The notes: generated by a model not told the origin, from the letters alone. Numbered from the stretch's first letter, positions 35,317 through 43,843 are shown. The stretch is DNA of 48,488 nt from Phormidesmis priestleyi BC1401 (GCF_001650195.1 NZ_LXYR01000039.1:1-48488); one strand, 5' to 3'. A program made the numbers and translations.

Positions 35317-36489
35317 ATGAGTGATGATGAAGATTTCTTGCCCGAAGAATCCACTGAGCGATCGCTGTCTTGGCAATTGCAACAAGGCAAGCAGTTTGCA
35401 GACGCAGCCGACTTTGAAACTGCGATTCAGCACTACGATCGGGCGCTAGATCTTCAGCCTGATGATGAAGATATCTGGTGCGATCGAGGCATTGCCCTAT
35501 ATAAATTGGGTCGCTTTGAAGCGGCGTTAGTCAGTTTCGATCGGGCTTTAGAGTTACAGTCAGATTTGATTGACGCATGGATCGGTCGCGGACTGACGCT
35601 CAAACAGATGGCGAGATCGCAGGCAGCGATCGTCAGTTTTGACCAAGTTTTAAAGTACGATCCTGAGAATGCAGAAGCGTGGCTGCATCGAGGCAATCTC
35701 TTGCAGAGCTTAAAGCGTCGAAAAGAAGCGCTGACGAGCTACCACAAAGCCGTTCTATCCGATCCAAATCTGGCGGAGGCTTGGCGCGATCGGGCTGCCA
35801 TTCTTTGGAGTCTCGGTCGCTATGACGATGCGCTTGCTAGCTACGATCGGGTCGTTGAGTCGCAGCCCAACAATGCTGATGCTTGGAGTCGTCGAGGCGA
35901 TTTGCTCTATGGGTTAAAGCGCTATGACGATGCGGTTGAAAGCTACGATCGCGCCTTGTTTTTAGAACCTACAGCTACGCTCTGGAGTCGTCAAGCCGCA
36001 GCCCTGCGAAAACTCACGAACTATGAGCAGGCGATCGCTAGTTATGATCATGCCCTCAAACTCAAATCTGATGAGCCGCAATTTTGGCACGGTCGAGGAT
36101 TGGCATTACGCAAATTAGAGCGATATGACGGAGCGATCGCCAACTTCGATCGAGCGCTTGTCCTGCGTCCCGATTTCTATCTAGCAACGCGCAGCAAACT
36201 CTTCACACTCGCTAAAGCGGGACGGTTAAAACGCTATTTATTCAGTCAGAGTCCGATCGATAAAGAACGGTTGCGGAACGACCTGCAAAATATCTGCGGG
36301 ATGATCGTCAAAACAAAACTTCCGGCAATGGTGGTGATTGCGCTGAGTTTATTCTATAGCCTGGGCGGATTCTATAGCGTGATGAATGGAGGATTGGCGA
36401 TCGCTAGTCGATTCACCGCGATCGCAGCAGCAGCCATAATCTTAGCCCTCTCACTCGTTGGCGAGTGGATGGATGAAAAACGAAACTAG
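35317..36489 (+). CDS. TPR-repeat protein with C-terminal membrane spans
   Basis: 390 residues. About eight tetratricopeptide repeats (residues 20-290), with the usual W/G/Y/A/P pattern such as AIQHYDRALDLQPDDEDIW. The C-terminal 65 residues hold two hydrophobic segments (TKLPAMVVIALSLFYSLGGF and FTAIAAAAIILALSLVG) that anchor it in a membrane with the TPR domain cytosolic. A protein-interaction scaffold; partner unknown. Convergent with the barrel gene, with 6 bases between stops. Confidence 0.88.
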   Translation: MSDDEDFLPEESTERSLSWQLQQGKQFADAADFETAIQHYDRALDLQPDDEDIWCDRGIALYKLGRFEAALVSFDRALELQSDLIDAWIGRGLTLKQMARSQAAIVSFDQVLKYDPENAEAWLHRGNLLQSLKRRKEALTSYHKAVLSDPNLAEAWRDRAAILWSLGRYDDALASYDRVVESQPNNADAWSRRGDLLYGLKRYDDAVESYDRALFLEPTATLWSRQAAALRKLTNYEQAIASYDHALKLKSDEPQFWHGRGLALRKLERYDGAIANFDRALVLRPDFYLATRSKLFTLAKAGRLKRYLFSQSPIDKERLRNDLQNICGMIVKTKLPAMVVIALSLFYSLGGFYSVMNGGLAIASRFTAIAAAAIILALSLVGEWMDEKRN

Positions 36490-36495
36490 TAACGC

Positions 36496-37452
36496 TCAAA
36501 ATAGCGGCACGTTCCAACCAAGGCTAACGCCAACCGATAGATTATCGAGATCGATCGCTGAACTGGACGATCGCCCAAACAAATAAGACACGCTACCCGC
36601 GACAAAAACATCAGAATTAATGTTGTAGATTGCCAGGGCACTAATCTGATGCTCGGTGTCAGAGCGATCGACCTGAGTGAAATTCTTAAAGGTGAGTCGA
36701 TAGTCTAATGCGCCTTGCAGCTTAGGGGTAACGTCATATCGCAGTCGAGCACCCAGCGTATTTGCCACGCGATTTTGATCATCGGGATTGGTAAAACTAG
36801 CTCTCAATTCATAAAACGAGTCGAGACGCAGTTGTTGCCCAAGCTGATCTTGCCGACCCAAAATAAACTGGAGAGAATTATCTTGCAAGAGTCGATCGCC
36901 ACTGCCCGATCGATAGAGGTTTTCTTGCACCCAGCCCAATTGTCCATAGGTTCCGGGGGCGATGCGCTGCTGCACTGCCACGTTAAAGTTGAGCAGGTTA
37001 TGGTCTGAGTCACCGCGATTGGCAAACCGCACCAACCCACCGCCAGCCGCCGCAATCAGGCGCGTTGTTTCACCCAACTTTGGCGTGGCTAACAGCGATG
37101 CACTATTGATAAACACGGTGTCACTAGGGCGAAACGTGCTGAGAGACGTGATGTTAGAGCTAGAAAACACAGAAGACCGCAAGAGTAGCTGCACATCAGG
37201 TTGACGACGCTCTGCGGTTGCTGGACGATCGAGAATCCGAATCTCACCGACTTCTGATCTGGTATCTTCTGGGTCAAGCGGTTGGGCATCTGGGGGCGCT
37301 GTTTGATCAGATGGAAATGCCGTCGGGTCTGGATTTATTGGAAGTTGACGGGTTGGCACCACCAGATCTGGGGCAGCCTGAGCGATCGCAGAAAGCCCAC
37401 AACGGCTGAGCGTTGCCAACACACAGAGAGCGATCAAAGGAGAAATACGCAT
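36496..37452 (-). CDS. Probable outer-membrane beta-barrel protein
   Basis: 318 residues. The signal peptide ends around LSAIAQA-AP, followed by a Pro/Asp-rich segment (to about 65). From about 85 on there are alternating amphipathic strands with turns (LRYDVTPKLQGALDYRLTF, SVSYLFG), ending in VPLF; a C-terminal Phe is typical of barrel proteins inserted by the BAM machinery. No named family. It lies 38 bases downstream of a FecR-domain gene on the same strand, so the two probably form an export or surface pair. Confidence 0.65.
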   Translation of the reverse strand: MRISPLIALCVLATLSRCGLSAIAQAAPDLVVPTRQLPINPDPTAFPSDQTAPPDAQPLDPEDTRSEVGEIRILDRPATAERRQPDVQLLLRSSVFSSSNITSLSTFRPSDTVFINSASLLATPKLGETTRLIAAAGGGLVRFANRGDSDHNLLNFNVAVQQRIAPGTYGQLGWVQENLYRSGSGDRLLQDNSLQFILGRQDQLGQQLRLDSFYELRASFTNPDDQNRVANTLGARLRYDVTPKLQGALDYRLTFKNFTQVDRSDTEHQISALAIYNINSDVFVAGSVSYLFGRSSSSAIDLDNLSVGVSLGWNVPLF

Positions 37453-37490
37453 AATCCATCATCTGGGGTGAAAAGATTCAAAGAGTCGTC

Positions 37491-38573
37491 TTAGACTAAA
37501 TCAGCGAAGTCCGGGGGTCTGATTGTTGACTGGAAGCGCTTGATTATTGCCACCCTGCACCAGCACCGGAGTTCCTGTGATCGCATTAGGGTTAGGTGGA
37601 GTGGTCGGAACCGTGACGACGGGGGCGTTTGAGGCACGATCGGCGGGGCTTGCGGGATTGGGATTTGTGGGATCGGACGATCGGGCACCGGAGTCACCAC
37701 ATCACGTCGATCGAGATAGCCTCGAAGTGGGTCGTCAGAATTAGTCGTAATGCAATTAGTCGCTAGCGTGCTATCTCCTCCTCTGGCGTTAAGCGTGCAG
37801 AGTCCTTCGATCGCTTTGGTTTGCAAATCGAGCGTTGCCAGGGTTGCTGTTCTGACTGCTTTTAGAGTCTGCTGAACAGGTGGCGCTTCTTGGAGCACGA
37901 TCGAGTCTTGTCCGGGTCCCAAGCCCACAGCTAACCCGCTCGTTTGGTAAAACGTCCGCAAGTCAAAGGTTTTGACTTCGCCTAACGTGCCTTTGACAAC
38001 AGATGCGGTTTGTCCGCCCTGGATAAATATGAAACTGCCTTTAGCATCAGTGATTTTGATCGGTGTGCCCGTGAGATTATAAAAGTCCGATTTTTGCGCC
38101 ACGCCATCGACTTGAACGACCATCGCTAGACTCGTCACATTTGTGGCGGCGGCACCGGGGGGTGAACTAGCCGGAATCTCGGCGACTGCCTGACCTTCTA
38201 AAGTCTCAATGCGTGTCGATGCGGTCGTCGGCGGACTCATGATCAGCGCCGTCCCGTTTCTAAGCTGAAAGCCTCGCAGCCCTGGAATGAAGCGAAAAAT
38301 TGCGTTTGAGCCAATGCGAGCTAGAGAGCCTTCGTTAAACAGCAATTCGGCTTTCGATCGACTTGCTGTGCGGAGCGCATCCTGCGGCACCATTACATCC
38401 GAGACTCTGGCAGAACGCGGCGATCGATTGTTGAGCAACAGTTGCACGTTGTTGATCAATTTATAGACTTCGCCACGAGTCAGCATGGCTTGTTGCGCCG
38501 TGGCAGGCAGCATCCACACCACCCCTAAAAGACTGCCTATAATGACGCTACGACTCAGTGATTTTACATTCAT
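37491..38573 (-). CDS. FecR-domain periplasmic protein, 3' end frameshifted
   Basis: The apparent product has 360 residues. The signal peptide (VIIGSLLGVVWMLPATA) and a FecR-type domain (about 30-205: GEVYKLINNVQLLLNN, AELLFNEGSLARIGSNAIFRF) place it in the periplasm. After PQTPPS at about residue 317 the sequence turns Arg/Cys/Trp-rich, as expected out of frame. Inserting one C in the C5 run (G5 on the plus strand, 37621-37625) restores a natural low-complexity tail ending NNQTPGLR with a stop at 37501-37503. So one base is missing here, through mutation, slippage or base error. The domain itself is intact. The barrel gene follows 38 bases later. Confidence 0.8.
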   Translation of the reverse strand: MNVKSLSRSVIIGSLLGVVWMLPATAQQAMLTRGEVYKLINNVQLLLNNRSPRSARVSDVMVPQDALRTASRSKAELLFNEGSLARIGSNAIFRFIPGLRGFQLRNGTALIMSPPTTASTRIETLEGQAVAEIPASSPPGAAATNVTSLAMVVQVDGVAQKSDFYNLTGTPIKITDAKGSFIFIQGGQTASVVKGTLGEVKTFDLRTFYQTSGLAVGLGPGQDSIVLQEAPPVQQTLKAVRTATLATLDLQTKAIEGLCTLNARGGDSTLATNCITTNSDDPLRGYLDRRDVVTPVPDRPIPQIPIPQAPPIVPQTPPSSRFRPLHLTLMRSQELRCWCRVAIIKRFQSTIRPPDFADLV

Positions 38574-38776
38574 GACTACTCTCTCTTGACAGCAATATGT
38601 TTAAAGTAGGATTCAAAATGCGTATTTATGCGGTTGCTCATCAAACATTGATGATTCTCTAACTACAGCCTTGCAGATTTCCCATCCGGAAAAAGTTACG
38701 ATCGGAAATCTATCTCAAGACGGGGAAAAAATCTAACTAAGAGGCTGATAATAAAAGGCTATTTACAGTGAATCTC
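38574..38776. other. Divergent intergenic region, FecR-domain gene / HMA-like gene
   Basis: 203 bases, AT-rich, presumably with promoters for both flanking genes. A short GTG extension of the HMA-like gene begins at 38768. I see no strong repeat or operator. Confidence 0.35.
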
Positions 38777-38977
38777 ATGGCATTAAAACTGCATGTTCCA
38801 ACCCTTGACAACTCTGCAATTGCCAAAGACATCAAAGATACTATTTTGACGGCTGAACCCAATGCCAAAGTAGACATTGATGTTGAACAAAAAACGGTGA
38901 CGATCGACGCAAAAGCTTCTGAAGAGACGTTTAAGCAATTGATCACGGCGGCTGGGCACAAAGTAACCGAGAGCTAG
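38777..38977 (+). CDS. HMA-like (ferredoxin-fold) small protein lacking metal-binding cysteines
   Basis: 66 residues from ATG 38777; GTG 38768 is an alternative. The order beta-alpha-beta-beta-alpha-beta and the pattern ALKLHVPTLDNSAIAKDIKDTI ... VDIDVEQKTVTIDAKASEETFKQLI match a heavy-metal-associated domain as in copper chaperones. The CxxC loop is replaced by DNSAI, and the protein has no Cys at all. It therefore cannot bind Cu(I) in the usual way and may be regulatory or structural. No transporter gene is adjacent. Confidence 0.65.
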   Translation: MALKLHVPTLDNSAIAKDIKDTILTAEPNAKVDIDVEQKTVTIDAKASEETFKQLITAAGHKVTES

Positions 38978-39001
38978 AAAATGCGGACGATCGCCCCACG
39001 C

Positions 39002-39045
39002 GAAGAGTAAAGTAGATCAACGATCGGACGATCGCTTTACTCTTC
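39002..39045. terminator. Inverted repeat between HMA-like and PNPOx-fold genes
   Basis: GAAGAGTAAAG (39002-39012) pairs perfectly with CTTTACTCTTC (39035-39045); the 22-base loop contains GATCAACGATCGGACGATC. It ends 13 bases before the next start codon. It could terminate the HMA-like gene or bind a regulator of the next one; no clear T-run. Confidence 0.4.
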
Positions 39046-39058
39046 ACCGTTTCTCACC

Positions 39059-39622
39059 GTGTCAAAGTTTTATCGCGAACTCACTGAACCGCTGCAAGCG
39101 TTTATCGCTGAACAGCAGATATTTTTCACAGCATCTGCCCCAACTCATGGACGCATCAACCTTTCACCGAAAGGAATCGATACCTTTAGGTGTCTTGATG
39201 CTCACACTGCCGCCTATCTCGACTTGACCGGAAGCGGCAACGAAACCAGCGCCCATCTGATCGAAAATGGACGGATGACGATCATGTTTTGCAGTTTTAC
39301 GCAGCAGCCTTTGATTTTGCGGCTCTATGGTCAAGGCAGTGTGATTCGTCCGCGAGATGCTGAATGGGAAAACCTCGATTGTTTATTTCCTTCTACTCCA
39401 GGTACGCGACAAATCATCCAGTTAAGCGTTGAGTCTGTTCAGACTTCTTGTGGTCATGGCGTGCCATTTTATGACTATCAAGGAGAGCGAGAAACCATGA
39501 TTCGTTGGGCTGAGAAAAAAGGGGAAGACGGGCTTCAACGCTATTGGCAAGACAAAAATCAAGTCAGTATTGATGGGTTGCCGACTTATCTATTGGGTAA
39601 AACTGATGCAGTCCATCAATAA
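39059..39622 (+). CDS. Pyridoxamine 5'-phosphate oxidase-fold protein
   Basis: 187 residues, GTG start. The split-barrel flavin-binding pattern is seen in FFTASAPTHGRINLSPKG, AYLDLTGSGNETSAHLIENG and MTIMFCSFTQQPLILRLYG. Related proteins bind FMN, F420 or heme; the substrate is unknown and true PdxH activity is unlikely from its divergence. Stands between two structured non-coding regions. Confidence 0.85.
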   Translation: MSKFYRELTEPLQAFIAEQQIFFTASAPTHGRINLSPKGIDTFRCLDAHTAAYLDLTGSGNETSAHLIENGRMTIMFCSFTQQPLILRLYGQGSVIRPRDAEWENLDCLFPSTPGTRQIIQLSVESVQTSCGHGVPFYDYQGERETMIRWAEKKGEDGLQRYWQDKNQVSIDGLPTYLLGKTDAVHQ

Positions 39623-39718
39623 GACGGTGGGATCGCAAGTATAAATTAGCTCGATCGTGAGAAAGATTGGCGATCGCTTTAGTTCGGTGCTACATTTTGT
39701 AGAAAGTTAGATAGTAAG

Positions 39719-39890
39719 TCAGCTTAATTCAGCTTTTTCTGAGTGGTTAGCTGCCCTTAGATTGCTGAAGCGGAGGAACCAAATTATTGGGGCTTATCTT
39801 CGTGAGTTCAGGGTTTGAATGATCCGAAGAGGGGCATCTCTCAGCCCTCGCCCGTCAGCTAACTCCGTCAGCATTGAGAGAGGACTGAAG
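39719..39890 (+). promoter_or_regulatory. c-di-AMP riboswitch (ydaO/yuaA leader)
   Basis: Conserved blocks of the ydaO class appear in order: GCGGAGGAACCAAA (39770-39783), TTGGGGC, GTTCAGGGTTTGA, CATCTCTCAGCCCTCGC and CCGTCAGCTAACTCCGTCAG, then GAGAGAGGA. The boundaries are approximate. The class binds cyclic di-AMP and usually lowers expression of the gene behind it. It lies directly upstream of an ABC-transporter operon. A short TACA-TTTT-TGTA hairpin precedes it. Confidence 0.85.
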
Positions 39891-39961
39891 AGTCAGCATT
39901 TATTTGTGTTTTAGACTCATCAGTGCCTCTTCCCAGTTTACTTATTCGTTGGGGCATTGAT

Positions 39962-40810
39962 ATGGTTCTTCAGCTAAATTTGGCTGCGATTTTGGCGATC
40001 GCGGCTCAGGCTACTTGGCGAAAGATGCGTCCTGTGATCTCGCGGGATGCCGTTGTGCTACCGATTCTCGGCTTTTTGGGAGTGATTGCAGTCTGGTGGG
40101 CAGTGGCGAGTTTTAACCATGATGTGATGCCCACCCCCCCCGAAGCGGTGATCGCAAATTTAGATTTTATTCTCCATCCGTTTTATCGTCGCGGTCCAGG
40201 TGATTTAGGCATTGGTTGGTTACTTCTAGCAAGTTTGCGTCGCGTGTTGATTGGGTTTCTACTTGGCGCACTGGTTGCCATTCCGATCGGGTTCTTGATC
40301 GGGATGTCTAGAAAAGCGATGATGGCGTTAAATCCAGTGATTCAGATTTTCAAGCCTGTGTCACCTCTCGCATGGTTACCGATTTCGCTGGCGATTTTCA
40401 ATTTGGCTGATCCATCTGCTATTTTTGTGATCTTCATTACGTCTTTGTGGGCGACGATTATTAATACCGCTTTAGGAGTCGCTAGCGTTCCCAAAGATTA
40501 TCTTGAAGTGTCACAAGTGTTAGAGATGCCACGTTGGAGGCAAATGCTCAAAGTGATTCTTCCGGCGAGTCTGCCCTATATTTTTACTGGATTACGAATT
40601 AGTTTAGGCGTTGCATGGCTCGTGATCGTTGCCGTTGAAATGCTCACCGGAGGCGTAGGTATTGGCTTTTTTGTTTGGGATGAATGGAGCCGCTTAAACC
40701 TAAGTTCTGTGTTTTTAGCCGTGTTTGTGATCGGGTTAACCGGATTGTTTTTAGATATGGCGATCGGGCAATTAGAAACGCTCGTGACTCACCGACAGCG
40801 ATCGCTCTAA
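39962..40810 (+). CDS. ABC transporter permease, nitrate/sulfonate/bicarbonate type
   Basis: 282 residues from ATG 39962; a GTG at 39923 would add 13. About six membrane helices of the BPD_transp_1 fold, with the EAA-like loop ASVPKDYLEVSQVLEMPRWRQ coupling to the ATPase. AVEMLTGGVGIGFFVWDEW is characteristic of the NrtB/CmpB/SsuC group. First gene behind the c-di-AMP riboswitch, followed by substrate-binding and ATPase genes. Neither the family nor the sequence fixes the substrate. Confidence 0.88.
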   Translation: MVLQLNLAAILAIAAQATWRKMRPVISRDAVVLPILGFLGVIAVWWAVASFNHDVMPTPPEAVIANLDFILHPFYRRGPGDLGIGWLLLASLRRVLIGFLLGALVAIPIGFLIGMSRKAMMALNPVIQIFKPVSPLAWLPISLAIFNLADPSAIFVIFITSLWATIINTALGVASVPKDYLEVSQVLEMPRWRQMLKVILPASLPYIFTGLRISLGVAWLVIVAVEMLTGGVGIGFFVWDEWSRLNLSSVFLAVFVIGLTGLFLDMAIGQLETLVTHRQRSL

Positions 40811-40830
40811 CACTCATTCTCCTAATCATC

Positions 40831-42231
40831 ATGACCAATATCTGGACGCGCCGAAACTTTCTCCAGCAAATGGGAGGATCTGCCGCAGGGTTTGCGCTTT
40901 CTGCCTGTGCGATTAACGCCAATCGTGCTCCTCAAAGTCTCTCAGAGTCCGCGATGTCGATCGAGCAAGTCGTCAAACCAGAGACGTTAGAAAAGCCGAA
41001 TCTGACGATCGGATATGTGCCCGTCAATGACTGCGCCCCGTTTGCGATCGCTTGGGAAAAAGGCTTTTTTCGTAAATATGGGCTAACAGTGAACCTCAGC
41101 CGCGAGGCAAGCTGGGCAACCTCTCGCGATGGCATTATTTTTGGGCGACTAGATGCCTCTCCGGTCGTCTCAGGTGCCGTCACCAACGCCCACATCGGGG
41201 CAGAAGGCGCTCGTCATGCACCGCTTTGTGCGGCGATGACTCTACATCGTCACGGCAACGCGATGACGATGAACAAAGCCATGTGGGATGCCGGACTGCG
41301 CCCCTGGTTTGAATATAACGGCGACTTAGCCGCATTTGGGCAAGACTTTCGCCGCTATTTTGACAATCTGCCACCTGAGAAACGAGTCTGGGCAGTGGTG
41401 CTAAGTTCTGCGATTTACGAATACTTTGTGCGTTATCTGGTTGCCGCAACTGGAGTCGATCCGCTCAAAGAGTTTCGCATAATTATCGTGCCGCCGCCGC
41501 AAATGTTGGTGAATGTGCGAATCGGGGCGATGCAAGCCTACATGGTGGCTGAACCTTGGAACACCCGCGCTATTACAGGCAATGACGGCATTGGCTTCAC
41601 GTTTGCTCAGGGCAAAGAGATCTGGACAGGGCACCCCGATCGACTCCTCGGTGTAATGCAGTCATTCATTGATGAAAATCCTAAAACCTATCGATCGCTG
41701 CTCAAAGCCATGATCGAAGCCTGTCGCTATTGTAGTAATCCGCAAAATCGCGAAGAAGTCGCCCAGATTATTTCGGCTCGATCGTTTACGGGAGCCAAGC
41801 CCAAACTGACGCGACCCGCGATCGTGGGTGACTACAATTACGGCGGATTTGATGGCAAAGATCGCACGATTCGAGCGGCGGACACGACGATATTTTTTGA
41901 CATTCCGCCCAATATTCCCCAAGTGGCGAATGCTCACTCGACGTTTATGTGGCGATCGCACAGCATTTGGTTAATGACTCAAGCAGCGCGCTGGGGACAG
42001 ATCAAAGAGATTCCTAAAAACGCCGATCAGATTGCCAAAAACGCTTGGAAGACGGAACTCTATCGAGAGGTTGCTGCCGAGATGGGCATTGCATGTCCAG
42101 CAGACGATTATAAAGTCGAACCTGCTGAGGTGTTTATCGACAAAAAGGCATTTGATCCCAGCGATCCGGTGGGCTATCTTAAAAGCTTTGAAATTCGTGC
42201 CGATCGTCCTACTCAGTTCTACTTGGCTTAA
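40831..42231 (+). CDS. ABC transporter substrate-binding lipoprotein, NrtA/CmpA-like
   Basis: 466 residues from ATG 40831. The N-terminus TRRNFLQQMGG followed by ALSAC (Cys26) combines a twin-arginine motif and a lipobox: a folded lipoprotein exported by Tat and anchored in the periplasm, like NrtA and CmpA. The core (NLTIGYVPVNDCAPFAIAWE, GIIFGRLDASPVVSGAV, HRHGNAMTMNKAMWDAG) is of the nitrate/bicarbonate-binding family, and the length matches NrtA/CmpA rather than shorter SsuA. The pocket residues are too diverged for me to choose nitrate, bicarbonate or another anion. 20 bases after the permease gene. Confidence 0.88.
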   Translation: MTNIWTRRNFLQQMGGSAAGFALSACAINANRAPQSLSESAMSIEQVVKPETLEKPNLTIGYVPVNDCAPFAIAWEKGFFRKYGLTVNLSREASWATSRDGIIFGRLDASPVVSGAVTNAHIGAEGARHAPLCAAMTLHRHGNAMTMNKAMWDAGLRPWFEYNGDLAAFGQDFRRYFDNLPPEKRVWAVVLSSAIYEYFVRYLVAATGVDPLKEFRIIIVPPPQMLVNVRIGAMQAYMVAEPWNTRAITGNDGIGFTFAQGKEIWTGHPDRLLGVMQSFIDENPKTYRSLLKAMIEACRYCSNPQNREEVAQIISARSFTGAKPKLTRPAIVGDYNYGGFDGKDRTIRAADTTIFFDIPPNIPQVANAHSTFMWRSHSIWLMTQAARWGQIKEIPKNADQIAKNAWKTELYREVAAEMGIACPADDYKVEPAEVFIDKKAFDPSDPVGYLKSFEIRADRPTQFYLA

Positions 42232-42261
42232 TCGATCGTCCTTAATTGTAGGAGTCTTATC

Positions 42262-43098
42262 ATGATTGAATCTACTGCTATGAGCGTATCGCAGCCTTCT
42301 CAGTTTGATCGGTCTGAATTCTTGAAAATCGAGGATCTGCACAAATCGTTTAAAGCTGGAAACGGCAGAGAATCGTTGGTGCTGAAAGAGATTAATTTAA
42401 CGATCGCCGAAACTGAATACATTTCAGTCATCGGTCACTCTGGCTGTGGCAAGTCAACGCTGCTGAGAATTGTGGCAGGGTTAGAAAAACTGACTTCTGG
42501 TTCAGTCCGATTGCAGGGCAAAGAAATCTGCAAACCTGGCTGCGATCGGATGATGGTATTTCAACAGTATTCGCTGCTACCGTGGCTAACCGTGCGACAA
42601 AACATTCGCCTTGCGGTCGATGAAGTGCTGACTCACCTCTCACCCGTTGAGAAAAAAGAACTCGTCAATGAACACATTGCAATGGTAAATCTGACCGCCG
42701 CCGCAGACAAATATCCCGATGAGATTTCGGGTGGGATGAAACAGCGGGTCGGCATCGCTCGTGCATTGTCAACTCGTCCCAAAATGCTGCTCATGGACGA
42801 ACCGTTTGGAGCCTTAGATGCGCTGACTCGCGGCAAGCTCCAGCGTCAAGTCTTAGAGATTTGGGAGAGCCATCGTCAAGCCGTGATGATGATTACCCAC
42901 GATGTAGACGAGGCAATTTATATGTCCGATCGAATCGTCCTAATGACCAACGGACCTGCTGCCACGATCGGAGAAATCTTAGAAGTGCCGTTTCAGCATC
43001 CGCGCGATCGTGCTCAACTCCGTCAATCTTCTGACTATTATGAATTGCGAAATCACGCGCTCAATTTTCTCGATTCTCACTTTGGCGCAGAAGACTAA
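42262..43098 (+). CDS. ABC transporter ATPase, NrtD/CmpD/SsuB-like
   Basis: 278 residues. Walker A GHSGCGKST, Q-loop MVFQQYSLLPWLTV, signature SGGMKQR, Walker B LLMDEPFGALD and the switch His in MMITHDVDEAIY are all intact. AGGAG lies 8 bases before ATG 42262; a second Met follows at codon 7. Last gene of the riboswitch operon. There is no NrtC/CmpC-type ATPase with a fused binding domain, so the transporter would use this ATPase as a homodimer. Confidence 0.92.
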   Translation: MIESTAMSVSQPSQFDRSEFLKIEDLHKSFKAGNGRESLVLKEINLTIAETEYISVIGHSGCGKSTLLRIVAGLEKLTSGSVRLQGKEICKPGCDRMMVFQQYSLLPWLTVRQNIRLAVDEVLTHLSPVEKKELVNEHIAMVNLTAAADKYPDEISGGMKQRVGIARALSTRPKMLLMDEPFGALDALTRGKLQRQVLEIWESHRQAVMMITHDVDEAIYMSDRIVLMTNGPAATIGEILEVPFQHPRDRAQLRQSSDYYELRNHALNFLDSHFGAED

Positions 43099-43153
43099 GA
43101 AGGAATCAGGAATTCAGAAAGATTGAGAAGGAATCAAAAATTCGGAAAAATGA
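43098..43153 (+). repeat. Imperfect 28-base tandem duplication after the ATPase gene
   Basis: AGAAGGAATCAGGAATTCAG and AGAAGGAATCAAAAATTCGG start 28 bases apart (43098 and 43126). It is purine-rich and short. Probably a simple slippage duplication in the gap before exoD. Confidence 0.5.
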
Positions 43154-43240
43154 CTCTGAATGCTGAAGAAACGTCTGGAGCCTCAAACGTAAAAGCTACG
43201 ATGATTGCAAACTCCTTCTGACCTCTGCCTTGTTTTCCCT

Positions 43241-43843
43241 ATGCACCTGCGGTTTTCTCAAGATATTGAATCGTTGCTGAAGCGTATTTCTGAGCAGCCG
43301 TTAACCTTGGCGGCAATTTTGTCAGAGACTTCAGAGCGTGGATTTAGTTTGGTGATTGGGTTATTGGTGCTGCCCTTCTTGTTTCCTGTGCCACCCGGCT
43401 TGACGGGCATTCCGGGGGCTGGCTGCATTTTGTTGGGAATGCAAATGGCGCTGGGGCGGCGATCGCCCTGGCTTCCCAAAAAAGTGGCTCGATTTCAGTT
43501 TCCCCAAGCGTTTGCCAAACAACTGTTGCAGAACGTGAAACGAGTCACTAAAGTTCTTGAAAAAATCACTCGTCCGCGTTTGACTCACATTGCCTCAAAT
43601 CCTTATATCTGGCAGTTTAATGGGCTGTGTATCACCTGGTTAGCGATTCTATTGATTGCGCCGATTCCATTCACGAATCCATTTCCCACGATCGGGATTT
43701 TGCTCTTAGTCGTCGCCATGTTGGAGTCAGATGGTTTATTGATGTGCGTCGCCTATGGGATGACGCTGCTGATTACGATCGCCTGTGCTGCGATCGCTTA
43801 TCTTCTCTGGCAAGCGCCTAATTTTTTCCAAACGCTGTTTTAA
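43241..43843 (+). CDS. exoD: ExoD-family membrane protein (exopolysaccharide synthesis)
   Basis: 200 residues from ATG 43241; a TTG at 43205 is in frame. About four to five membrane helices. SERGFSLVIGLLVLPFLFP, PGLTGIPGAGCILLGMQMAL and PIPFTNPFPTIGILLLVVAM are ExoD hallmarks. In rhizobia exoD mutants have altered exopolysaccharide and are alkali-sensitive; the biochemical role is unknown. Follows the transporter operon by 142 bases. Confidence 0.88.
   Translation: MHLRFSQDIESLLKRISEQPLTLAAILSETSERGFSLVIGLLVLPFLFPVPPGLTGIPGAGCILLGMQMALGRRSPWLPKKVARFQFPQAFAKQLLQNVKRVTKVLEKITRPRLTHIASNPYIWQFNGLCITWLAILLIAPIPFTNPFPTIGILLLVVAMLESDGLLMCVAYGMTLLITIACAAIAYLLWQAPNFFQTLF

Noticed and set aside
41180-42342. 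Minus-strand frames under the substrate-binding protein gene
   Set aside because: Arg/His-rich antisense frames with no ribosome sites; the plus-strand gene is a full-length family member.
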